Notes under the pieces: generated by a model
Database searches by the model: none
Seen by the model: the letters and a program-made list of their open reading frames with translations, nothing else
What the model was told of the DNA's origin: nothing
NCBI RefSeq assembly: GCF_018371055.1
Contig: NZ_JAGYZD010000094.1
Span: 1 to 6,173 of the forward strand
Source of the DNA: Finegoldia magna
Lineage (GTDB): Bacteria; Bacillota; Clostridia; Tissierellales; Peptoniphilaceae
DNA length: 6,173 bases
Direction of reading: 5' to 3'
Shown: positions 1 through 5,034 of the stretch, piece after piece
Position numbering within the stretch: position 1 is the first letter of the stretch
Layout: each line of letters starts with the position of its first letter
Position numbers and translations under genes: made by a program

Positions 1-72
1 ATGAATAATAGACCTAGAAAATGTATACAATATAAAACACCTAAAGAAGAACTTTTTGGTTTCTTACCATAG
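1..72 (+). pseudogene. IS30-family transposase, C-terminal end only (partial at window edge)
   Basis: The frame beginning at base 1 is open from the window edge and ends at the TAG at 70-72. It reads NNRPRKCIQYKTPKEELF and then GFLP. The pattern N-R-P-R-K-x-L/I-x-Y/W-K-T-P-x-E-x-F is the well-known C-terminal signature of IS30-family DDE transposases, just after the catalytic glutamate region. Only about 23 codons are visible, so it cannot be told whether the upstream transposase is intact; the ATG at base 1 is probably internal, not the true start. It is followed directly by what looks like the outer end of the element. Family assignment is by recognised motif, not by search. Confidence 0.8.
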
Positions 73-95
73 GTGTTGCATTTGATTTGACAATT
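73..95 (+). mobile_element. Probable right end of the IS30-family element
   Basis: Directly after the transposase stop comes GTGTTGCATTTGATTTGACA plus ATT, which resembles the short non-coding ends seen after IS30-family transposase genes in Firmicutes. The exact boundary cannot be fixed, because the partner inverted repeat and the target duplication lie outside the window. The end carries a perfect TTGACA (87-92) pointing outward. A TAAAAA at 110-115 lies 17 nt downstream of it, so a weak hybrid outward promoter is possible. Confidence 0.55.
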
Positions 96-200
96 AGTCT
101 ATTAAAAAGTAAAAAATCGAAGAAAACACTTATATTTTTAAGAAAAAAATTGTATAATAATGGTGAGATAGAATATAAAGAAATTGTAAATTTTATGTAA
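96..200 (+). pseudogene. Possible 3' remnant of an interrupted gene
   Basis: After the IS end one frame stays open for 34 codons to the TAA at 198-200. It reads roughly SLLKSKKSKKTLIFLRKK, then LYNNGEIEYKEIVNFM. The composition (mixed Lys, Leu, Ile, Tyr, Glu) looks like a normal protein C-terminus rather than poly-A/T noise. There is no ribosome binding site with a start, so it would be the tail of a gene separated from its 5' part by the insertion. I do not recognise the family. In such AT-rich DNA an open stretch of this length can occur by chance, so this is tentative. Confidence 0.3.
129..158 (+). promoter_or_regulatory. Candidate promoter for the DUF6110/P-type ATPase operon
   Basis: A perfect TATAAT lies at 153-158, about 86 nt before the first start codon of the operon. 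The best-placed -35 element is poor (CTTATA at 129-134, 18-nt spacer, three of six consensus bases). The call therefore rests on the -10 box and on the lack of a better site. The box overlaps the possible gene remnant, so it may be fortuitous. Confidence 0.35.
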
Positions 201-209
201 AAACTTACA
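196..209. promoter_or_regulatory. TGTAA-N4-TTACA dyad, possible operator
   Basis: A perfect inverted repeat of 5-bp arms (TGTAA 196-200, TTACA 205-209) lies between the candidate promoter and the ribosome binding site of the metal operon. Two further direct TGTAA copies occur at 185-189 and 222-226. The 185 and 196 copies are 11 bp apart, about one helical turn. Position and repetition suggest a repressor site, but it matches no regulator consensus I can name with confidence, and AT-rich DNA makes such short repeats common. Confidence 0.2.
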
Positions 210-243
210 AATATTTTAAGGTGTAAAATTATGGAGGTATATT

Positions 244-570
244 ATGATAAACAAAAAAATAATTAGCGTAGGTGCAGGAATAATAGCTGGAGCTATTGGT
301 GGAAAAGTTTTGAATTCAAAGCTAGCTAAAAAAGCTGCTGTTAGTACAGTTGTTGGAGGATTAAAAGTTAAAGAATCTATCGATAAAACTGTTGAAAATA
401 TTAGAGTTTCTGCAGAAGATGTTATTGCAGAAGCAAAAGATGTAAAAGAAAGAGAAGAAAAAGAAGAAGCTAAGAAAAACGATGAAATGGACATCGAAAA
501 AGTAGCTGAAGAACAAGAAGAAAAAACTGAAGAAAAAGTTGAAGATAAAACAGAGGAAGAAAATAAATAA
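244..570 (+). CDS. Small membrane-anchored DUF6110-like protein, partner of the P-type ATPase
   Basis: A 108-residue protein. The start is the ATG at 244, five bases after GGAGGT (233-238). Residues about 6-24 form one hydrophobic, glycine-rich segment (GAGIIAGAIGG, residues 10-20) with small-residue spacing typical of helix packing, followed by VLNSKLAKKAAVSTVVGGLKVKES. From about residue 56 to the end the protein is almost only Glu, Lys, Asp and Ala, with strong helix or coiled-coil character, and it has no Cys or His. The N-terminal half resembles the DUF6110 proteins that precede heavy-metal ATPases in Clostridia (recognised by eye). Its stop overlaps the ATPase start by one base (TAATG), so the two are translationally coupled. 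It is probably a membrane-bound accessory or metal-delivery subunit, as described for the mycobacterial PacL proteins with Ctp ATPases. That functional link is inference; no activity can be read from the sequence itself. Confidence 0.75.
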   Translation: MINKKIISVGAGIIAGAIGGKVLNSKLAKKAAVSTVVGGLKVKESIDKTVENIRVSAEDVIAEAKDVKEREEKEEAKKNDEMDIEKVAEEQEEKTEEKVEDKTEEENK

Positions 571-2645
571 TGAGAGCGTCAATAGCCCACAGAATAAAGG
601 GCAGATGCCGTTTTGTTTATGAAGATAATTTAAAAAAAGAAAATCTTAATAAACTTAAATATTGTATAGAAGAAGTTAGTGGAGTGAGATCATGTAAGAT
701 TTCACTTCTTACTAATTCTATTACTGTTAGTTATGATGAAAACTGTGTTTCGAAATTGGCGAAGTTTATTCTTGATTTAGATATGGATACAATTGAGAAT
801 ACATCAATAGATAATGTAGATTTTCAAGCACAATCAGAAAATGATTTGTTTAATATTCTGAGAAATGCGATGTATCGAAGAATCTTTTTCAAATATATGC
901 TTCCTGCTCCAATAGGAACAGTTGCATTGTTCTTTAGAGCTTATCCGTTTATAAAAAATGGTATTAAATCTTTACTCAATAGAAAACTAAATGTTGAATT
1001 GTTGGATGCAACAGCTATTTCTGTATCTCTTGCAACAAGACAGTTTGCAGATGCTGCGAATATTATGTTCTTGTTGGGATTAGGTGAAGAAATAGAAGAT
1101 TATACAATGAAAAAATCTCAAGAAAATTTGGCACATTCTTTGGCATTGAATATAGATAATGTATTTGTCATTGAAAATGACGGAAAAATCATTAAAAATA
1201 TTAAAGATGTTGAGATTGGAGATATTGTCGAAGTTGAAATGGGTAATAGTATTCCTGTTGATGGAAAAGTCATCAAAGGTGTTGCCATGGTTAACGAATC
1301 TTCATTCACTGGAGAATCAAATCCTGTCAAGAAAACGTCGGGTAGTGTTGTATTTGCTGGAACTGCAATTGAAGAAGGTTCTATTCTAATCGAAACGGCG
1401 AAAAAACACGATGATTCAAGATTATCTCATATTATCAGTTTGATTTCAGAAAGTGAAAAGAACAAGTCACTCGCTCAAAAGAAAGCTGAGAACACGGCTG
1501 ATAGTCTTGTGAAGTATTCATTTATAGGCACAGCATTGACTTATTTATTCACAAGAAATCTTCAAAAAGCTAAGTCCTTCTTAATGGTGGATTTCTCATG
1601 TGCATTAAAATTAACTATTCCAATTGCCGTAATGAAGGCGATTAGTCAAGCATCTGAAGAAAAAATCCTTGTAAAGGGCGGAAAATATTTGGAAAACTTG
1701 TCTGAAGCAAATACAATCGTGTTTGACAAAACTGGTACGTTGACAAAATCTGAGCCAAGAGTAGCAAAAGTAATAGCTCTCGATAAAATTTCGGAAGATG
1801 AGTGTTTAAGAATAGCGGCTTGTCTTGAAGAACATTTCCCACATTCGATCGCTAAAGCTGTGGTTGAACACGCAAAGCATAAAAATTTGAAGCACGAAGA
1901 AATGCACTCTAAACCAGAGTACATTGTTGCTCACGGAATCAGAACTAAGATTGTTGACAAGGATGCCTTGATTGGATCTGAACATTTTATTCTTGATGAT
2001 GAGGGAATAAAAATTAATGATGAAACAAAACAAATTATAGATAAATTAAAAGAAGATTATTCGCTATTGTACTTGGCATTTGCCGGTAGATTAATCGCTG
2101 TAATTTGTATTGAAGATCCTCTAAGAGATGAGGCTTGTGATGTTGTAAAATCATTGAGAGATTTGTCGTTTACAAACATCACGATGTTAACTGGCGATGC
2201 AGAAAATTCTGCTCACAGTGTTGCTTCACTATTGGATTTGGATTATTATCAATCACAAGTTTTACCTGAAGATAAGCAAAACTATATCTTGCAAGAAAAA
2301 GAAAAGGGAAATAAGGTTGTAATGATTGGCGATGGTATTAACGATTCTGTTGCATTATCTAGCGCAGATGTGGGAATTTCAATGCATCAAGGAGCAGATA
2401 TTGCGAAGGAAATCTCGGATATTTCGATTGGATCAGACAGCCTAGAAGGGCTTGTTGATGTTGTAAAATTATCAAAAGCAATGAAAAAAAGAATTGATTC
2501 TGATTATAGACAAATCGTAGGATTCAATTCAACTTTGATAATATTAGGAGTTTTGGGAATATTGACCAATACTTCATCGGCACTCCTTCACAATTTATCA
2601 ACGGTTATGATTGCCGGTAGAAATATGAATAAATACAAAATATAA
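570..2645 (+). CDS. P1B-type heavy-metal translocating ATPase with degenerate HMA domain
   Basis: A 691-residue ATP-driven metal transporter of the cytoplasmic membrane. Residues 1-70 form an HMA-like ferredoxin fold that lacks CxxC and instead begins H7-R-I-K-G-R-C-R, the H-x-x-x-G-R-x-R signature of a P1B subgroup. Membrane segments lie near 107-127, 143-172, 315-330, 337-355 and 652-680. Other motifs are TGES (247-250, A domain), the phosphorylated aspartate D386 in DKTGT, TGD (541-543) and GDGINDS (587-593). The metal-site helix reads D-F-S343-C344-A345-L-K-L instead of the usual CPC/SPC, and the last helix has S-A-L-L-H-N (670-675). The nucleotide-domain HP dipeptide is HS (425-426). Catalytic residues are otherwise intact, so it is probably active. 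The ATG at 570 overlaps the upstream stop by one base, and its only GA-rich sequence (553-559) lies far upstream, so translation likely depends on coupling. Substrate is uncertain: this motif set is neither Cu (CPC) nor typical Co/Fe (SPC) type. Confidence 0.9.
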   Translation: MRASIAHRIKGRCRFVYEDNLKKENLNKLKYCIEEVSGVRSCKISLLTNSITVSYDENCVSKLAKFILDLDMDTIENTSIDNVDFQAQSENDLFNILRNAMYRRIFFKYMLPAPIGTVALFFRAYPFIKNGIKSLLNRKLNVELLDATAISVSLATRQFADAANIMFLLGLGEEIEDYTMKKSQENLAHSLALNIDNVFVIENDGKIIKNIKDVEIGDIVEVEMGNSIPVDGKVIKGVAMVNESSFTGESNPVKKTSGSVVFAGTAIEEGSILIETAKKHDDSRLSHIISLISESEKNKSLAQKKAENTADSLVKYSFIGTALTYLFTRNLQKAKSFLMVDFSCALKLTIPIAVMKAISQASEEKILVKGGKYLENLSEANTIVFDKTGTLTKSEPRVAKVIALDKISEDECLRIAACLEEHFPHSIAKAVVEHAKHKNLKHEEMHSKPEYIVAHGIRTKIVDKDALIGSEHFILDDEGIKINDETKQIIDKLKEDYSLLYLAFAGRLIAVICIEDPLRDEACDVVKSLRDLSFTNITMLTGDAENSAHSVASLLDLDYYQSQVLPEDKQNYILQEKEKGNKVVMIGDGINDSVALSSADVGISMHQGADIAKEISDISIGSDSLEGLVDVVKLSKAMKKRIDSDYRQIVGFNSTLIILGVLGILTNTSSALLHNLSTVMIAGRNMNKYKI

Positions 2646-2654
2646 TTTAAATAA

Positions 2655-2741
2655 AAAAATCTCGTAATCGACAAATGTAATGCCTCTTTAAATCCGGACA
2701 CGGAAATAAGGGGGCAGTACAAAATCGGTTACGAGATTTTT
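2655..2741. terminator. Composite 87-nt hairpin, at least a bidirectional terminator between convergent genes
   Basis: The outer stem pairs 2655-2671 with 2725-2741, 17 bp with a single G-T wobble. Inside it, TGTA (2676-2679) pairs with TACA (2718-2721). Within that, 2681-2696 pairs with 2701-2716 (14 of 16 positions pair, with two A-A mismatches) around a GACA loop (2697-2700). The element is thus one nearly continuous rod. Its left arm starts in an A run (2653-2659) and its right arm ends in a T run, so the RNA of either strand ends in a U tract. It lies 10 nt after the ATPase stop and 68 nt after the tpx stop, ideal for ending both transcripts. An ordinary terminator needs only the outer stem; the structured insert is unusual and may indicate a mobile palindromic repeat or a small RNA. 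Confidence 0.8.
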
Positions 2742-2809
2742 GTTTATTAATCTTTAATATTTTGTATACTTTTCGAAAGTATTATCAATTTTTTGTATGA
2801 TATAATTTA

Positions 2810-3316
2810 TTAAAGTGATTTTAAGGCTTCTATAGCTTTATCGTAATCAGGGTGATTTGTATTTTCTTTTACGTATTCAACGTATTTAACTTCGTTGTTT
2901 TCATCTAAAATTACAATACCTCTGTTAAGAAGACGGAATTCTTCCATAACGAAACCATACTTCAAACCAAAATCTAAATCTTTGTGATCGCTTAGGACTA
3001 ATAGGTTGTCGATTCCTTCAGCTGCACAGAATCTTGATTGTGCAAATGGCAAATCACAGCTAATTGTAAATATAATTGTGTTGTCAAATTCACTAGCTTT
3101 TTTGTTGAATTCTTTTGTTTGGAATTCGCAAACGCCAGTATCAATTGATGGTACTACAGAAATTAATTTTTTCTTTCCATCGTAATCAGATAATTTTACT
3201 GGTTTTAATTCTGCGTTTAAGCAAGTGAAATCTTGCGCTTTATCTCCTACGTTTACTTTAGTTCCTAATAATGTCACAGGGTTGTTTCCAAATGTTGTTT
3301 CTTGTCTTTTGTCCAT
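2810..3316 (-). CDS. tpx: Thiol peroxidase (atypical 2-Cys peroxiredoxin)
   Basis: A 168-residue cytosolic peroxidase that reduces H2O2 and alkyl hydroperoxides using thioredoxin. It is of usual Tpx length and has the full thioredoxin-fold layout. The peroxidatic cysteine is C63 in PSIDTGVCEFQTKEFN, and the resolving cysteine is C97 in DLPFAQSRFC. The conserved arginine is R132 in NRGIVILD. Position 61 is Gly where the family usually has Pro (TPVC), but the TxxC core is kept. Two extra cysteines, C32 and C87, are present. The start is supported by AAGGAGGT (read on the minus strand, about 3324-3331), eight bases before the ATG. It is transcribed alone, divergently from the bofA-like gene and convergently with the metal ATPase, ending at the shared hairpin. 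In an anaerobe its likely role is peroxide defence. Confidence 0.95.
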   Translation of the reverse strand: MDKRQETTFGNNPVTLLGTKVNVGDKAQDFTCLNAELKPVKLSDYDGKKKLISVVPSIDTGVCEFQTKEFNKKASEFDNTIIFTISCDLPFAQSRFCAAEGIDNLLVLSDHKDLDFGLKYGFVMEEFRLLNRGIVILDENNEVKYVEYVKENTNHPDYDKAIEALKSL

Positions 3317-3336
3317 GTTATAGACCTCCTTATAAT
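3309..3336 (+). promoter_or_regulatory. Candidate promoter of the bofA-like gene, overlapping the tpx ribosome binding site
   Basis: TATAAT at 3331-3336 is preceded, with a 16-nt spacer, by TTGTCC at 3309-3314 (four of six consensus bases). The -10 box abuts the tpx Shine-Dalgarno sequence on the other strand, and the -35 lies over the tpx start codon. This would give the bofA-like mRNA a leader of about 55-60 nt and an antisense overlap with any tpx leader. Confidence 0.35.
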
Positions 3337-3353
3337 TTCATTTTCATTCAAAT

Positions 3354-3363
3354 GGTATATACC
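3354..3363. promoter_or_regulatory. GGTATATACC palindrome in the tpx/bofA divergent region
   Basis: A perfect 10-bp dyad in the 85-nt gap between tpx (-) and the bofA-like gene (+), about 38 nt upstream of the tpx start codon. It contains TATATA, which could be the tpx -10 box on the minus strand (a TTGTTT lies 19 bp further upstream). It could therefore be both promoter core and operator. It does not match a full PerR or Fur box. Weak evidence. Confidence 0.25.
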
Positions 3364-3401
3364 CAAAAAATTATTTAAATAAACAAGAGGAGTTGATTTT
3401 A

Positions 3402-3641
3402 ATGAGCACAGCTACAATTATTATTGTATTAATTAGCGTTGCGATTTTGGCGTTATTCTTTAAAATTTCTTTTAAATTGGGGATGCATGCCCTTTCTGGT
3501 TTTGTAGGAATTTTTATTTTAAATATTTTCTTAAGTTTTTTTAATATGCATATTCCATATAATTTGATTGATATGTTGATTGTCGGTATTTTTGGAGTTC
3601 CGGGATTGATTGTTTTATTTTTATATTATTTTGTTATCTAA
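3402..3641 (+). CDS. bofA: BofA-family membrane protein (pro-sigma-K processing inhibitor homologue)
   Basis: A 79-residue, almost entirely hydrophobic protein. Membrane segments lie near residues 4-21, 28-47 and 53-77. The C-terminal stretch N-L-I-D-M-L-I-V-G-I-F-G-V-P-G-L-I-V-L is the hallmark of BofA (PF07441), which in Bacillus holds the SpoIVFB protease inactive in the forespore membrane. I chose the ATG at 3402 because AAGAGGAG (3385-3392) lies nine bases before it; a TTG at 3393 adds three residues but would start directly on the Shine-Dalgarno sequence. The placement also fits, since in B. subtilis bofA lies just upstream of the tmk-yaaQ-holB cluster, as here. If the host is a non-sporulating coccus, the protein must have another role or be a relic, but the frame is intact with a good ribosome binding site. 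No SpoIVFB or SpoIVFA gene is visible nearby. Confidence 0.75.
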   Translation: MSTATIIIVLISVAILALFFKISFKLGMHALSGFVGIFILNIFLSFFNMHIPYNLIDMLIVGIFGVPGLIVLFLYYFVI

Positions 3642-3672
3642 CAAGAAATTATCAACTAAAATATTAAATTTG

Positions 3673-3701
3673 TTGCGAAGAAATCACTTATTTGGTATAA
3701 T
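3673..3701 (+). promoter_or_regulatory. Promoter of the bL25 (ctc) gene
   Basis: TTGCGA at 3673-3678 and a perfect TATAAT at 3696-3701 are separated by exactly 17 nt. Transcription would start near 3708, giving a short leader of about 29 nt with AGGAGG at 3724-3729, seven bases before the ATG. It is the best vegetative sigma-A-type promoter in the window. It shows no sigma-B-type elements, so the gene appears constitutively expressed here rather than stress-induced as ctc is in Bacillus. Confidence 0.75.
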
Positions 3702-3736
3702 TAATAGAGATTTTAGATTACTTAGGAGGAAAATAA

Positions 3737-4372
3737 ATGACTAACTATAAATTAGATATGCAAAAAAGAGACAAAGTTGGCTCTAATGCAGTTAGAAAAT
3801 TAAGAGTAAAAGAAATGGTTCCAGGAGTTATTTACGGAAAAGACTTAGAACCAATTAATGTATGTGTTGATGAAAAAGAATTAAGAAAAGTTCACTTAAT
3901 GGCAGGAACTTCAAGCTTAATCGATGTTAAAGTTGATGGTGAAGATCACACTGTAATCATAAGAGAAGTTCAAAAGCATCCATTTAAAAATCAATATGTT
4001 CACGTTGATTTCAAAGCAATCAAAATGGGAGAAGTTGCAAACTTTACTATTCCAGTTGTATTAGAAGGAAGAGATGAAATCAGAGTTCAACCATCTGTAT
4101 TGATGCAATTCTTGGAAGAAATCGAAATCGAATGTTTACCAAAGAACTTACCAAACGAAGCTGTTGTATCAGTTGTAGATATGCAAATTGGTGATACTTT
4201 CGAAGTAAAAGACTTGGATGTATTCAAAAATGCTGATATAAAAGTTCTTGAAGATGAAACAGAAGCAGTATGTTCATTATCTGAACCAAAAGAAGAAGTA
4301 ATCGATGATGAAGATGAAGAAGTATCTGCAGATGTTCCAACAGTTGGCGAAACTGAAGAAGACGCAGAATAA
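3737..4372 (+). CDS. ctc: 50S ribosomal protein bL25, CTC/TL5 two-domain form
   Basis: A 211-residue protein of the long bL25 form that binds 5S rRNA in the large ribosomal subunit. Residues 1-92 form the L25 5S-binding beta-barrel, recognisable from KRDKVGSNAVRKLRVKEMVP, then GVIYGKD, and HPFKNQYVHVDF near 80-92. Residues about 95-180 form the CTC/TL5 C-terminal beta domain (IEIECLPKNLPNEAVVSV, GDTFEVKDL). The last 30 or so residues are a strongly acidic tail rich in Glu and Asp, common in Firmicute homologues and probably disordered. It has its own strong promoter, an AGGAGG ribosome binding site and a terminator, so it is a one-gene transcription unit. It is wedged between the bofA-like gene and tmk; in B. 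subtilis ctc lies elsewhere in the origin region. Assignment is secure; rplY is an alternative gene symbol. Confidence 0.95.
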   Translation: MTNYKLDMQKRDKVGSNAVRKLRVKEMVPGVIYGKDLEPINVCVDEKELRKVHLMAGTSSLIDVKVDGEDHTVIIREVQKHPFKNQYVHVDFKAIKMGEVANFTIPVVLEGRDEIRVQPSVLMQFLEEIEIECLPKNLPNEAVVSVVDMQIGDTFEVKDLDVFKNADIKVLEDETEAVCSLSEPKEEVIDDEDEEVSADVPTVGETEEDAE

Positions 4373-4386
4373 TAAATAGAAAAAAC

Positions 4387-4410
4387 AAAGCGAGTTAACT
4401 CGCTTTTTTT
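4387..4410 (+). terminator. Intrinsic terminator of the ctc gene
   Basis: A perfect 20-bp palindrome (4387-4406, core GCGAGTTAACTCGC), folding to an eight-pair stem with a TTAA loop, runs into a T tract (4404-4410). An A-rich stretch precedes it (4376-4389), so it could also work weakly in the other direction. It ends only 12 nt before the tmk start codon, leaving no room for a separate tmk promoter after it. Confidence 0.9.
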
Positions 4411-4422
4411 ATAGGATAAAAT

Positions 4423-5034
4423 ATGTTTATTACTTTCGAAGGTCCAGATGGCAGTGGGAAATCAACCATAATTAAAAAAGTTTACGATTATTTAATCGAA
4501 AATAATTACGATGTAATTAAAACTAGAGAACCTGGTGGAAGTCCCATTGCTGAAAAGATCAGAAATTTGATACTTGATACTGAAAACACCGAAATGGGTT
4601 ATAGAACGGAAGCTTTGTTATATGCAGCTTCTAGGGCACAACATGTTGAAGAAACAATTCTACCTGCATTAAACGAAAATAAAATTGTTTTGTGTGATAG
4701 ATTTCTTATATCTTCTCTCGCATACCAAGGTGTAGGAAGAGATTTAGGAATTGAAAATGTTAGGAAGATAAACGAATTTGCTATAAATGGAGTGTTTCCT
4801 GATTTCGTTTTGTTTTTCGATGTTGATCCTATTACTACTTTGAAGAGAAAATCTTCTTTGGATACGGCAGATAGACTTGAAAAAGAGGGTAATAATTTCC
4901 ATGAAAGGGTATATAATGGATATAAAGAGATTCTAAATTCTGAAAAGAATATAGAAATTATTGATGCAACTCAATCTGTAGAAGACGTATTTAATCAATG
5001 TATAAAAGTTTTAAAAAGGAGAAATGTTTTATGA
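4423..5034 (+). CDS. tmk: Thymidylate kinase (dTMP kinase)
   Basis: A 203-residue cytosolic enzyme that phosphorylates dTMP to dTDP with ATP, an essential step of dTTP synthesis. The length is typical. Motifs in order: P-loop G7-P-D-G-S-G-K13-S14-T (ATP binding), T-R36-E-P-G-G (dTMP-site arginine), D92-R93-F (the DR[YFH] catalytic motif), S-S-L-A-Y-Q-G (97-103, thymidine contact), and a LID region near 141-152 (KRKSSLDTADRL). The ATG at 4423 has only a weak AGGA (4413-4416) six bases upstream. It is first in an operon with two cyclic-di-AMP-receptor genes and holB, and overlaps the next start by four bases (ATGA). This tmk-darA-holB order is conserved in Firmicutes. The start sits just past the ctc terminator, so expression probably depends on read-through or on a promoter inside ctc. 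Confidence 0.97.
   Translation: MFITFEGPDGSGKSTIIKKVYDYLIENNYDVIKTREPGGSPIAEKIRNLILDTENTEMGYRTEALLYAASRAQHVEETILPALNENKIVLCDRFLISSLAYQGVGRDLGIENVRKINEFAINGVFPDFVLFFDVDPITTLKRKSSLDTADRLEKEGNNFHERVYNGYKEILNSEKNIEIIDATQSVEDVFNQCIKVLKRRNVL

Noticed and set aside
216..582. Minus-strand open frames opposite the small DUF6110-like gene (Ser/Phe-rich translations)
   Set aside because: They are antisense shadows of the Glu/Lys-rich coding region (GAA and AAA read back as TTC and TTT), with no ribosome binding site and low-complexity Phe/Ser composition.
1118..2033. Several short open frames on both strands inside the P-type ATPase gene
   Set aside because: All lie within a coding region with clear family motifs in one continuous frame, and none has a plausible ribosome binding site or recognisable protein.
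2681..2721. The GGGGGCAGTAC part of the long hairpin as a T-box or yybP-ykoY riboswitch fragment
   Set aside because: It lies downstream of a gene between convergent units, and neither the T-box sequence nor the conserved yybP-ykoY loops are present.
2766..2782. Seven-pair hairpin ATACTTT-TCG-AAAGTAT as a second terminator
   Set aside because: The stem is weak and A/T-only apart from one pair, and neither side has an immediate T tract; the larger hairpin next to it explains termination.
2798..2806. Extended -10 element TGATATAAT on the plus strand, pointing into the 3' end of tpx (antisense promoter)
   Set aside because: No matching -35 is present at 16-18 nt (AGTATT), and such AT-rich intergenic DNA yields TATAAT by chance; kept only as a note.
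3393..3401. TTG start adding three residues to the BofA-like protein
   Set aside because: It immediately follows the GAGGAG ribosome binding site with no spacer, while the ATG at 3402 has an ideal nine-base spacing.
4998..5030. Upstream in-frame ATG for the first cyclic-di-AMP receptor
   Set aside because: It lies inside tmk without a ribosome binding site, and the added 11 residues are not part of the family N-terminus; the ATG at 5031 with AAGGAG fits better.
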